Part shown: piece after piece, positions 18,304 to 27,357 of the stretch | Layout of the letters: every line of letters starts with the position of its first letter | Numbering within the stretch: position 1 is the stretch's first letter | Assembly: GCA_963709765.1 (NCBI GenBank) | Contig: CAVPXL010000004.1 | Span: forward strand, 62,001-126,000 | Direction of reading: 5' to 3' | Length of the DNA: 64,000 nt | Source: Roseitranquillus sp963709765 | GTDB lineage: Bacteria > Pseudomonadota > Alphaproteobacteria > Rhodobacterales > Rhodobacteraceae | Translations under genes and position numbers: made by a program | The notes under the pieces: model-generated | The model's database searches: none | The model's input: only the letters and a program-made list of their open reading frames with translations | What the model was told of the DNA's origin: nothing

Positions 18304-18795
18304 TCAGATCGGGTAGCCATGCTCCCGCACGGCAGCCCAGAAACGCCCGTTCAGGTCGGCGATATTTGCCAGGGAATCATCGATTTCCGACAATGCGTCG
18401 GCGTCGATCTCCTGGCTCGCGCCCATGCGGATGTCGTGCTTCCTGTCGGCGATCCGCATCATGATCGTCCGCGTGCTGCCGTTCTCGGGGTCGAAGGCGT
18501 AGATGCAGTGGTTGTAGCGGTTCCGCAGCCCCGAGAGCCGCGCCATCTCGCGCGTCAGACCAAGCACCGTCTGCCGCTCGCGCGGATCCACCCGCGGCAG
18601 CTTGGCCAGCCGTTCGACCAGATCGATCCGTGCCCGCGAGGTGTTCAGCGTCAGAAAGATGATGACGGCGCTTTCCTTGTCGCACCCGGCCAGGCCCGCG
18701 ATGAAATGGATCAGCAGGCTTTCTGTGTTCGTCCAGCTGTAGTTGAGCTTGCCGATCTTGAGCAGGAAGTCGTCGAAGGCCGGGTCATAACGCAT
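18304..18795 (-). CDS. conserved hypothetical protein, partner of the LuxR regulator
   Basis: A 163-residue soluble protein I cannot assign to a named family. It is mostly helical, starting MRYDPAFDDFLLKIGKLNYSW followed by TNTESLLIHFIAGLAG, with a basic-acidic middle (SRARIDLVERLAKLP) and a NRYNHCIYAFDPENG segment containing an RNxxNH-like motif. The tail is acidic (EIDADALSEIDDSLAN). Its start overlaps the end of the upstream LuxR gene by 11 bases, so the two are made together. It may modify or sense the regulator, or act in the adjacent secretion locus; nothing in the sequence decides. Confidence 0.75.
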   Translation of the reverse strand: MRYDPAFDDFLLKIGKLNYSWTNTESLLIHFIAGLAGCDKESAVIIFLTLNTSRARIDLVERLAKLPRVDPRERQTVLGLTREMARLSGLRNRYNHCIYAFDPENGSTRTIMMRIADRKHDIRMGASQEIDADALSEIDDSLANIADLNGRFWAAVREHGYPI

Positions 18796-19513
18796 GATCC
18801 CCCCCCTCGGCGGGCGGAGCGAACTTCGAGTGATACCAGTTCGCCGCGCCAGTCCGGTTGCGAACCCCGATCTTGGAAAAGATGTTGTGGGTGTGAAGCT
18901 TGACGGTGTGTTGCGACAGGCCGAGCTGGTCCGCGATCAGACGGTTCGGCATCCCGCGCGCAATCATCGGCAGGATTTCCCGTTCGCGTGGCGTCAGCAC
19001 GGCCTCGCAAGGCCGGCCGGCTGCGCTGGCCACGGGGGCAGGTTCATTCGGACCCTCCGTGGGCGTGGTCGGAACGGCGCCGTTCTGGAGCAGGTCCGCC
19101 GGGACGTAGTCGTGCCCGCACAGAAGCAGGCGCAGCACCGACAGCCACACTTCCATCTCGGTATTGATCTGGACGACGCCAATCGCCCGGTTCCCGCCCG
19201 ACCGGATCCGGAGCAGCGCGGCCCGGTCGCATCCCGCCACCGCGATCTTCAACTCCGGGAAGGCGATCGACAGCATGTTCAGCGTCGCGACCGGGTCGTG
19301 CAGGGATTCATGGACGATGATCAGCTTGGGCGTCTGGCTTTGTGTCGGCACATCGGACGGCGTCCGGAAACGGACGAACCCGACGTCTGCAAATTCGAAG
19401 TTCAGGATCCGCAACATCCGGTCGGAAAACTGCAATGGAGTCCCGATCACGGCGACTAGCGGAACGGGGGTCTCGTCGTGATTCGTCAAATCAGCGTGGC
19501 GTGGCAAAAACAT
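18785..19513 (-). CDS. LuxR/CsgD-like transcriptional regulator with degenerate receiver domain
   Basis: DNA-binding regulator of 242 residues. The C-terminal LuxR helix-turn-helix is clear: LTPREREILPMIARGMPNR and IADQLGLSQHTVKLHTHNIF. The N-terminal 130 residues fold like a receiver (PLVAVIGTPLQFSDRMLRIL, PKLIIVHESL), but the position of the phosphoacceptor Asp at the end of strand 3 reads VHES, so phosphorylation is unlikely. This is the arrangement of CsgD/VpsT-type matrix regulators. GAGGAG lies six bases before the ATG at 19513, which is preferred over the ATG at 19519. It is divergent from the acidic repeat gene, so it probably controls the export locus. Confidence 0.85.
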   Translation of the reverse strand: MFLPRHADLTNHDETPVPLVAVIGTPLQFSDRMLRILNFEFADVGFVRFRTPSDVPTQSQTPKLIIVHESLHDPVATLNMLSIAFPELKIAVAGCDRAALLRIRSGGNRAIGVVQINTEMEVWLSVLRLLLCGHDYVPADLLQNGAVPTTPTEGPNEPAPVASAAGRPCEAVLTPREREILPMIARGMPNRLIADQLGLSQHTVKLHTHNIFSKIGVRNRTGAANWYHSKFAPPAEGGDHAL

Positions 19514-19519
19514 ACGCAT

Positions 19520-20075
19520 CTCCTCAAAAAGAGATCTATAAAAAAGGGTTTGGAACCAGATTTACCTACCGGAAATGGTCGGCATCCCACCCAAAGGAAC
19601 TATACACCAATTTAGCGGCCCACGACGGAATATCCTGCCGTCTCATATCGTGATGTATCCCGGAAGTTGTTTCAATCGCTCGATTTCCGTCCCTTCGGAC
19701 GCCGCCGCCACCATGTTTTCTGGGCGCAGCCAAGAGGCGGCTGCAAGTTATCCACAACCCACGGGGAAGCGGGATCTGCGCGCGCACCGAACCCACTCCC
19801 TTTGTCCAGATAGGCGGAGAGGCGCCGAGGTGGCACCCTTTCCTGACGCGCCGAGGTCATTGGCCACGACGCGGCAACGATGAGATGAGGCCACAGGACA
19901 CACCAGGTGCCGAAGGCCTCGCCGGAAAAGGAGGTGTCCCAAGCCAGTACGCCGAGAAGGCTGCGGAGCGAATTGGTTCCGCCAGCGACGACCTTTCATA
20001 GATCAACGGCAAGCTGAACAGCTCCGCTTTGGATAGACTGGCGGAGGTCGGGTTGCCGCGACCTGGAGTGTATTG
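19520..20075. promoter_or_regulatory. divergent regulatory gap in front of the acidic repeat gene
   Basis: About 550 bases without a supported gene between luxR-type and acidic-repeat genes. The first 130 bases are clearly AT-richer than the rest of the window and probably hold the regulator's promoter. A direct repeat GCGCCGAGGT occurs at 19822-19831 and 19848-19857, 26 bases apart, and could be a binding site for the divergent regulator. A single TTATCCACA at 19748-19756 matches a DnaA box but stands alone. A GGAG ribosome site precedes the ATG at 20076. Confidence 0.4.
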
Positions 20076-23016
20076 ATGTCCAATCGTCATCCAAATTTTG
20101 TCTTCGATATCGGAGACGTGAACCTCAACGTTGATCCCGATTCCGACGATCTGTCCCTGAACGGGAATCTGAACGGCAATCTCAACGGCAACCTCAACAA
20201 GAGCGAGAGTGAGAGCGAAAACGAGAACGAAAACGAGAACGAGAACGAGAACGAAAACTCGAACTGGAACGACGCCAGCAGCAGCGCCTACGCCGATTCC
20301 GGCAGCGAGAACGGCAACGACAACACCAATGACAACGGCAACACGAACGCCAGCGACAACACCAACTCGAACACCAACTCGACCGACGTCAACGTGGATG
20401 TGGGCGTCGATGTTTCGCTGGACGGCTACGAGCCGACGGACGACGACTTCGCCGATTTCGACCTGGGCAGTGGCAGCTCGATCGAAGACATCGTCATGGC
20501 CCGGGGTGACGTGAACTACGATCCCGGCAACGACATGAGCATGGGCGACATCCTGACGGGTGCGCAACTGGGCGCCGGCAACGACGCGGCGTTCGTCAAT
20601 GTCCAGTCGAACTCGCTCGAGGACAACGACAACCTTGACGAAGCCAGCGTCGAGAACGACGGCGACTTCAGGCAGGATGCCACGGCGAGAGGTGGCGATG
20701 CCAGCGCCGCGGAAGGCATTTCGGTCGACACCAACGGTGGCGACGCCGGCGATGACGCCTATGCCGACGGCGGTGACGCCAAGGGCGGCATGGCCGAGGG
20801 CGGCGACAGCAATTCCGAGGTCGAGTCGGGCGAATCCGGTGACACCGATGCCGAGAGTGGCGACAGCGGTCAGACCGGTCCGGTCGAGGCACGTGGCCAC
20901 GAGGTCGATGCCGGTGATGTCGAATCCGAAGCCGAGGGCGACGGCGGCGACAGCGGCGACAACGACGCCGAGGTCGAGGCCGAAAGCGAGGCCGAGACCG
21001 AGTCCGATGCCCGCGGCGGCGATGCCGGCGACGGCGGCAGGGCCAACTCGAGCAACGAATCCGACTCCGAAGTCGAGGCGGAATCCGAATCCGACGATGA
21101 AGGTGGCGACAGCGGCGACGCCGATGTCGAGGCCGATGTCGAAGGCGATGTCGACGCCGAATCCGAGAACAACTCGGACGGCGGTGATAGCGGCGACACC
21201 AACTCGGAGTCCGAGAACGACACCACGGCCCGGGGCGACTCGGAGGTTGATGCCGAAGGTGGTGACGGCGGCGAGATCGACGGTGACGTCGACGTCGAGG
21301 CCGATGCCGAAGCCGACGGTGACGCCGATGGTGAAGGCGGCGACGGCGGCGAGATCGACGGTGACGTCGAAGCCGATGGCGAAGCCGAAACCGACAGCGA
21401 CGCGGAAGCCGACGGTGGTGATGGCGGTGAGATCGACGGCGATGTCGATGTCGAGGCCGAAGCCGAGACCGACAGCGAAGCCGATGGTGAAGGCGGCGAC
21501 AGCGGCGATGTCGAGGGCGACAACGAATCCGACGCAGAATCCGAGAACGACGTCGACTCCGACGGCGACGGCGGAGACTCGGGTGACGTCAACTCCGAGA
21601 CCGAAGGCGAAGGCGACGGCGAGGGCGACGGCGAAGGTGAAGGCGACGTAGACGTCGAAGGCGAGGCGGAATCCGAAAGCGAAGGCGACGGCGGCAACGC
21701 CGGGTCGATCGCGGCTGCGCTCTCCGGAGGCGAGGCCGAGAACGAGGCCGAAGACGACGCCAGCTTCGACAACAACGGCGACGCGATGAGCGCCGACGCC
21801 AACGCCGATGGTGACGCCAACTCGACCGGCGGAACGGGCGGCGCGGGTTCCGGTACTTCCGGACCGGCGACGTCGAATAACGGTGGCACCGGAACGAATA
21901 CCGGCACCGGCACCGGAACCGGCACCGGCACTGGCACGTCGACCAACAATTCGGGCATGGCGGGCGCCGGCAACTCGACGACGGGCGCCAACACCGCGAC
22001 ACCGACGGCCAACGGCACCAACACCGGCACGTCCGGTGCGGCAGCCGCCGGATCCGCCAATACCGACGCGGACGCCACCAACACCGGAACCGGGTCGACC
22101 GAACTCCGAATCCGGCATGGGCGGCATGGCCAGCGGCACGACCGATGACGATGCCAACGGCACCGGCACCGCCTCGTCCAACTCCGAATCCGGCGCGGGC
22201 GCCATGGGCACCGGCTCGGCGGACAATGACGCGAACGGGACGGGCACGGGGTCGACCGACTCCGAATCCGGCGCGGGCGCGGCAGGCAACGCCAGCAACG
22301 ACGCCGACAACACCGGCACCGGCTCGTCGACCTCGTCGGCAAACGGCGCCGCAGGTGGCGCAGGCACCGGAACCTCGACCGGCACGGCCAGCAGCGCCGA
22401 TGCGGCAACGGGAACCGGCGCAAGCGGTGCCGGCGGAGCGGCCACGTCCGATACCAACTCGACCGCGAACGGCACCAACAGCGGCTACGCTGACAGTGAC
22501 GGCGGTTATGGCGGAATGTCGGATCTGGCGGCCGAGGCCCTGGCCCAGTCGACCGGTACGGCCGACAGCGCCCAGACCTCCGGAACGGCCGGCGCAGGCG
22601 ATGCCACGAGCGACGCCACCAGCAACGGCGCGGCCACCGGTGATGCCAACGCCACCAGCGGCATGTCCGGCGACAGCATAGCCTCGGCCACTGGCGGTGC
22701 GTCCGGATGGGCTGATGGCGGCTCCATCACCGGCGGTGCCGGGATGAACGGCGACGTCATGGGCGGCGGCGGCGGCACGGCCACCACCGGAGCCGGCGGC
22801 ATGGGCGGTGACGCCGGAAGCTGGGGATCATCGAACGGCGACGACGGCTACGTCACCGGCAAATCCTACGCCTCGGCAGCAGCGGCGGTCGACCAGGCAG
22901 CGTTCACCATGGACGTGATCATGGGCGCCAACGTGCTCGGCAACTCCGTCGACATGACGGTCGTGGGCGGGTCGTTCAGCTCCAGCTACATCGGCGACGA
23001 CGACACCGACGGCTGA
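20076..23016 (+). CDS. large acidic repeat protein, putative type I secretion cargo (frame broken once)
   Basis: Very acidic, low-complexity protein of about 979 residues once repaired. Layout: N-terminus without signal peptide (MSNRHPNFVFDIGDVNLNVD); LNGN and EN repeats (about 25-65); a D/N/S-rich part; D/E/G repeats (about 200-560), including six exact-length 26-residue units; a G/T/S/A-rich part; and a C-terminus ending in MDVIMGANVLGNSVDMTVVGGSF plus an acidic tail, which could be an uncleaved export signal. The first frame ends at 22148. One extra base at 22101-22103 explains it, since related units downstream read STDSESGAG and SSNSESGAG in frame. The next genes are a second cargo-like protein, ABC exporter and HlyD adaptor. 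Ca2+ binding or adhesion is plausible but unproven. Confidence 0.75.
20160..20265 (+). repeat. short tandem repeats coding LNGN and EN runs
   Basis: A 12-base unit coding NGNL repeats four times from about 20160. It is followed by a six-base GA(A/G)AAC-type unit coding Glu-Asn pairs about eight times near 20215-20260. Such units can change copy number by slippage, and because they are 12 and 6 bases long they would keep the frame. Confidence 0.7.
21102..21569 (+). repeat. six tandem 78-base (26-residue) repeats in the acidic protein
   Basis: Six consecutive units, each exactly 26 codons, begin with GGDSGD or GGDGGE at 21102, 21180, 21258, 21336, 21414 and 21492. The middle three share GGDGGEIDGDV and the same acidic pattern after it. 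The unit is degenerate at both ends of the array, and a seventh GGDSGDV start follows at 21570. The exact length conservation despite sequence drift suggests a structural period. Confidence 0.85.
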
Positions 23017-23029
23017 TTGCGAACAAGGC

Positions 23030-23053
23030 AGGGGCCGGCTCGTTCCGGCCCCT
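23030..23053 (+). terminator. hairpin between acidic gene and downstream secretion genes
   Basis: AGGGGCCGG at 23030-23038 pairs perfectly with CCGGCCCCT at 23045-23053 around a 6-base loop, 13 bases after the acidic gene's stop. No T tract follows. As the next gene starts 64 bases later on the same strand, it may act as a partial terminator or as an mRNA stabiliser that sets more acidic protein than exporter. Confidence 0.5.
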
Positions 23054-23117
23054 CCACCATTGAAGAAGAATTCTTTGCGGTCAGCATTCTGACCGAGGTA
23101 ATTGAAGTGGTGATGTG

Positions 23118-25355
23118 ATGAGGATGGATGCGACAACAGAGTCGATCGCGCACTTCATCGGCCTGTTCGAGATCAAGATCGACGAGTTTCGCCTGCGCCA
23201 GGACTATCTGGAGTTCCGCCTCAAGGAGGTGACACCCGACCCGGACCGGCCGATCGAAGTCATCGGTGTCCGCCTTCAGGCTCCCCATCAACTGCAACCC
23301 TATGATCCCGGTCTCGCGTACGACCCCGTGCCGCTGCCGGCGCCGCCGGCCGACCTGCCCCACCTGTCGTGGGGCGGAGAGCCTGCGGTGCCGGACGTGC
23401 CAGGTCAGCCCCCGCTTGATCTGCCGGACACCGACGTGCCCCTGCCGGCCGCGTCGTCCTTCATCATGGGTGTGCCTGTGCCGATCCCGGCGTCGATCCT
23501 CTCGGCGACGATCCAGATCGCGCGGCTCAGCGACGACGACGTCTTCCAGGCGGCGGATACCGCCCTGTTCACCAACCCGACGATCCTGCACGATGCCCTG
23601 GCCAGCGCGGCCCACGCAGCCGAGGCGCTGCAGGGGTTCGTGACCTCTTCCCTGCCCCTCGCGGGCGACTGGATGTCGTTTGCCTCCACCGTCCTCGCCC
23701 AGATCCAGGAGGCCGAAGCGCCGTCCTGCTCTGCCGCCGAGATCTGGACGTTCCGCGGCACCGAGACCGGCGGCATCCACGTCAACGGACTTGTCGTCGA
23801 GGAAGCCCCCGTCTGGTCCGAAATCCTGCCGCTCTACCTGCGCGACGACGCGCCGGAAGCCGAAACCGAAGACGGCCACGCGGTCTCCGGAGGCACTGGC
23901 GCCAGCGCATCCGACGGCGAGACGGTCATGACGCGGATAGACGGCGACCTCGACGCGCCTGCCAGCCGGAATGTCGAACACGATTTCAGCCGCGACTTCG
24001 CCGGCCGGGACGAAAGCCCGTCCGCGATCGATCCCGGTCTTGAACTGGTGGCCGGCGCGAACTCGGCCATCAACGAGATCGCGGTCGCCTCCCAGTGGAT
24101 CGACGCGCCCGTGATCGTTGTCAGCGGCGACGTGGCCCGCTTCGACGCGATCAGCCAGGTAAACGTCCTGGTCGAGCACGACACGGTCAACGGCGAGGCC
24201 CGTCAGCAGGATTCCGTCAGCCTCAACGCGGTCGAGATCACCACGACCTCGTCGCACGACGGCGACGAGGCATCGGGCAGCGGCCGTCCCGAAGCCTGGA
24301 GCGTGGTGCGTGTCGAGGCCGACGTGATCCAGGTCAACTGGGTCAAGCAGTTCACCTTCGCGACCGACTTCGACCGGGCCGACATGGTGGTCTCGGGCCA
24401 CGCCACCTATCTGGGCCTCGGTGCGAACGAGATCGTGAACGCCGCGGCTCTGACCGAGATCGGTTTCGGGTATGATCTGATCTTCGTGGGCGGGAACATG
24501 GTCGATGCCACCGTGATCTCCCAGACGAACACTCTCTTTGACAGCGACAGCATCGTCACCGGCGCCGGCCTGTTTGACACGGAGGCCCTGTCGAACACGC
24601 CGACGGCTTCCGGAGCCAAGCCGGTCATCGACGCGCAATTCGAGTCGGCCGAGGGGGCGCCGGATACCGCGCCGGCTTCGGAAGGGATCGACGAGACGCT
24701 CGCCCCGGCCGATCCGGCGATGCCCGCAGAAGCGCCTTCGGCGCAGCCGCCCCTGTCTCTGGCCGACAACCTGCTCCTGAACCAGGTGACTCTGACCACG
24801 ACCGGCATCGACAGCTTCGCCCAGATGGCCGAGAACTTCGCCGCCGCCGCCGAGGATCTGGCCAATGGCGCGGAGACACTTGCCCGCGAAGTGGCGCAGG
24901 ATGCGATGTTCGCGGGCCAGGAGGCGCTGCGTGCGCTGCAGATCGACGGCGACCTGATCCGCATCAACCTCTTCGAGCAGACCAATATCGTGGGCGACGC
25001 GGACCAGATCCGGCTGGAAATGGAAGAGCTGCAGCAGACGCTCGGCGACCAGATCCAGCTGATCGCGGGGTCCAATGCCCTGATGAACATCGCGTCCATC
25101 ACCGAGCACGGCGTCGATTCCAAGATCATGGCGGCCGGTCAGGTCTACGACGACGCGCTGATCCACCAGGCGGAACTGATCGACACCGAGGCAATGCCGA
25201 GCGGCGTCACGCTTGCGGGGCTGTCGAGCGAAGCCATCGCCGCTTTCGTGTCCGACAGCATGCTCGACGTGGACCACATCATCGCCGAGGTGGTGCCCAC
25301 CGCAAACTTCGACGCGTCGAGCCATGTCGACGTGATGCAATCCGTTCTCGCCTGA
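23118..25355 (+). CDS. repeat-bearing putative type I secretion cargo or surface protein
   Basis: A 745-residue protein without signal peptide or membrane span, resembling a Rhodobacterales family that I recall only as 'type I secretion protein'. The N-terminus is helical (SIAHFIGLFEIKIDEFRLRQ), then Pro-rich linkers. Three imperfect ~47-residue units, G(A/S)Nxx(I/V)N ... SQ(V/T)N.L..D, start near residues 308, 431 and 647; each looks like stacked beta strands. Between units 2 and 3 lies a helical part (AQMAENFAAAAEDLANGAET). The ATG at 23118 is preferred; GTG 23115 and ATG 23124 are possible. Next gene is the ABC exporter, 28 bases on. Carrying repeats and lacking Sec signal fits export by that system. 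Confidence 0.78.
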   Translation: MRMDATTESIAHFIGLFEIKIDEFRLRQDYLEFRLKEVTPDPDRPIEVIGVRLQAPHQLQPYDPGLAYDPVPLPAPPADLPHLSWGGEPAVPDVPGQPPLDLPDTDVPLPAASSFIMGVPVPIPASILSATIQIARLSDDDVFQAADTALFTNPTILHDALASAAHAAEALQGFVTSSLPLAGDWMSFASTVLAQIQEAEAPSCSAAEIWTFRGTETGGIHVNGLVVEEAPVWSEILPLYLRDDAPEAETEDGHAVSGGTGASASDGETVMTRIDGDLDAPASRNVEHDFSRDFAGRDESPSAIDPGLELVAGANSAINEIAVASQWIDAPVIVVSGDVARFDAISQVNVLVEHDTVNGEARQQDSVSLNAVEITTTSSHDGDEASGSGRPEAWSVVRVEADVIQVNWVKQFTFATDFDRADMVVSGHATYLGLGANEIVNAAALTEIGFGYDLIFVGGNMVDATVISQTNTLFDSDSIVTGAGLFDTEALSNTPTASGAKPVIDAQFESAEGAPDTAPASEGIDETLAPADPAMPAEAPSAQPPLSLADNLLLNQVTLTTTGIDSFAQMAENFAAAAEDLANGAETLAREVAQDAMFAGQEALRALQIDGDLIRINLFEQTNIVGDADQIRLEMEELQQTLGDQIQLIAGSNALMNIASITEHGVDSKIMAAGQVYDDALIHQAELIDTEAMPSGVTLAGLSSEAIAAFVSDSMLDVDHIIAEVVPTANFDASSHVDVMQSVLA

Positions 25356-25383
25356 ACCGACGGAAACTCCAGGGAGTCATGAC

Positions 25384-27357
25384 TTGAAGGACCTTCCGCA
25401 CGACGACATCATGAGGCAGTCGGAAACCACGACGCCGCCCGAACCGCCGCTCAGGCTGACGCCTGCCGACAGGCTCAAGGAACCGGAAAAGGCCCGCGAC
25501 ACCGGGCGGCCGCTGGGCACCGGCACGACCATCGAGGGTCGCGCGGGCCCCGTTCCCCGGAAAACCGATCCGCGCGATCCCGTCGGCGGCGGGGGCGGCG
25601 GTGGCGGCAAGGGGCCGCATTTTCACCGCCGGGTGGGACCCGAGAACTTCGATACGAGCCTGCGCAAGGGCATATCCGTCGTGCGCGGCAACCTGGCCTG
25701 GGTCATGGTGATGACGCTGGCCACGAACATCCTGATCCTGGCGATCCCGGTCTATCTCTTCCAGATCTCGGACCGCGTGCTGACCAGCCGCTCCATCGAC
25801 ACGCTGGTCATGCTGACGGTCGTGATCGGCGGCGCGGTGCTGCTGCAGGCCGTGTTCGACGCGATCCGGCGCTTCATGCTGATGCGCACCGCCGTCGAGA
25901 TCGCGGCGCAACTCGGCGCGCCGATCCTCAGCGCCGCGGCCCATGCCTCGCTCCACAGTTCGGGCCGCGAATACCAGACGCTGGGCGATCTGCAGCAACT
26001 GCGCGGGTTCCTGGTCTCGGGGACGCTGATCTCCTTTCTCGACGTGCCATTCGCGCCGCTCTTCATCCTCGCGATCTTCCTGGTCCATCCGCATCTCGGC
26101 ATGATCGTGGTGGTGACGGCGATCCTTCTGCTGATCATCGCGCTCATCAACCAGCGCATGACGGAAAAGCCGTTCGCGCAAGCCAATCTCGCCCAGAGCA
26201 AGGCGAACCTGCATCTCGATTCCATGTCGCGGAACAGCCAGATCATCAACGCGCTGGCGATGATCCCCGAGGCCGTGGCGATCTGGGGCCGCGACACCGC
26301 CGCCTCGCTGCGCCACCAGGTCCAGGCGCAGGATCGCAACATCATCTCGGCCGCGTTCAGCCGCGCGGTGCGTCTCCTGACCCAGGTCGGCATGCTCGGC
26401 TGGGGCGCCTATCTCGCCATCGACGGGCAGATCACCGGCGGCATGGTCATCGCCGCTTCCATCATCGCCGGCCGGGCGCTGGCGCCGGTGGAGGGCTCGA
26501 TCGAGGGCTGGCACGCCTTCCTGCTCTCGCGCGCCGCCTATGGACGCATCACCGCTCTGCTGCGCGGCTCGAAACTGCAATACGAGCGCCTCGTCCTGCC
26601 GAAACCCGAGGGACGCCTCGACGTGGAACGCCTGCTCTATGTGCCCGGCGGCACCAAGCAGGTCGTGCTCAACGGGATCAGTTTCTCGCTCAACCCCGGC
26701 GAAAGCCTTGCGATCATCGGCAATTCGGGCGCCGGCAAGACCACGCTGGGCAAGATGCTCGTGGGCTCCATCCTGCCGACCTCCGGCAACGTCCGGCTCG
26801 ACCTGATGGATCTGCGCAACTGGGACCCGCGCCAGTTCGGCGAGAATATCGGCTACCTGCCGCAGGACGTGCAGCTCTTCCCGGGCACCATCAAGCAGAA
26901 CATCGCCCGGATGCGCGACGACGCGACCGACGAACAGATCCACGAAGCGGCCGTCCTTGCCGACGTGCACGAGATGATCGCGTCGCTGCCGCAAGGCTAC
27001 GAGACGATCGTGGCCGCCGACGGCTCGCCGCTCTCGGGCGGACAGAAACAGCGCATCGCGCTGGCCCGCGCCTTCTTCGGCAATCCGCGGATGGTGGTGC
27101 TCGACGAGCCGAACTCGAACCTCGACACCGCCGGCGACCGGGCTCTGGCGCGCGCGATCGGCCACGCCAAGCAGAACAGGATCACCGTCGTCGTCATCAC
27201 GCAGAAGCCGTCTCTGCTCTGCGTGGTGGACAAGATCATGCTCGTCGCCGACGGCGGCGTCGGCATGTTCGGCGAGCGCGAGCCGGTATTGCGCAAGCTC
27301 GCCGGACGCAAGGCGGGCACCCCGGTGCCCCAGACGAAAGGACCGCAGAATGCGTGA
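25384..27357 (+). CDS. type I secretion system permease/ATPase (PrtD/HlyB-like)
   Basis: Inner-membrane ABC exporter of 657 residues. It has a Pro/Gly-rich cytoplasmic N-terminus (about 1-85), a membrane domain with six spans (about 100-385) and an ATPase domain with Walker A GNSGAGKTT (446-454), LSGGQKQRI (550) and Walker B MVVLDE (570-575). No C39 peptidase domain is present, so it belongs to the PrtD-like group that exports proteins with C-terminal signals. The start is TTG at 25384, with AGGGAG seven bases upstream; no in-frame ATG before 25411. It overlaps the HlyD gene by 8 bases. The most likely cargoes are the two preceding proteins. Confidence 0.93.
   Translation: MKDLPHDDIMRQSETTTPPEPPLRLTPADRLKEPEKARDTGRPLGTGTTIEGRAGPVPRKTDPRDPVGGGGGGGGKGPHFHRRVGPENFDTSLRKGISVVRGNLAWVMVMTLATNILILAIPVYLFQISDRVLTSRSIDTLVMLTVVIGGAVLLQAVFDAIRRFMLMRTAVEIAAQLGAPILSAAAHASLHSSGREYQTLGDLQQLRGFLVSGTLISFLDVPFAPLFILAIFLVHPHLGMIVVVTAILLLIIALINQRMTEKPFAQANLAQSKANLHLDSMSRNSQIINALAMIPEAVAIWGRDTAASLRHQVQAQDRNIISAAFSRAVRLLTQVGMLGWGAYLAIDGQITGGMVIAASIIAGRALAPVEGSIEGWHAFLLSRAAYGRITALLRGSKLQYERLVLPKPEGRLDVERLLYVPGGTKQVVLNGISFSLNPGESLAIIGNSGAGKTTLGKMLVGSILPTSGNVRLDLMDLRNWDPRQFGENIGYLPQDVQLFPGTIKQNIARMRDDATDEQIHEAAVLADVHEMIASLPQGYETIVAADGSPLSGGQKQRIALARAFFGNPRMVVLDEPNSNLDTAGDRALARAIGHAKQNRITVVVITQKPSLLCVVDKIMLVADGGVGMFGEREPVLRKLAGRKAGTPVPQTKGPQNA

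Noticed and set aside
19748..19756. Perfect DnaA box TTATCCACA
   Set aside because: Single copy, no cluster, no dnaA/dnaN or AT-rich unwinding element near it, so not evidence of an origin.
20160..22400. Direct repeats that could be mistaken for a CRISPR array
   Set aside because: The repeats are in frame, without regular unique spacers, code for a continuous protein and have no cas genes nearby.
19857..22478. 873-codon open frame on the minus strand across the acidic repeat gene
   Set aside because: It is the antisense of GC-rich repeats that exclude stop codons. Its product is a hydrophobic V/G/F/A low-complexity string, and the plus frame fits the operon and the repeats.
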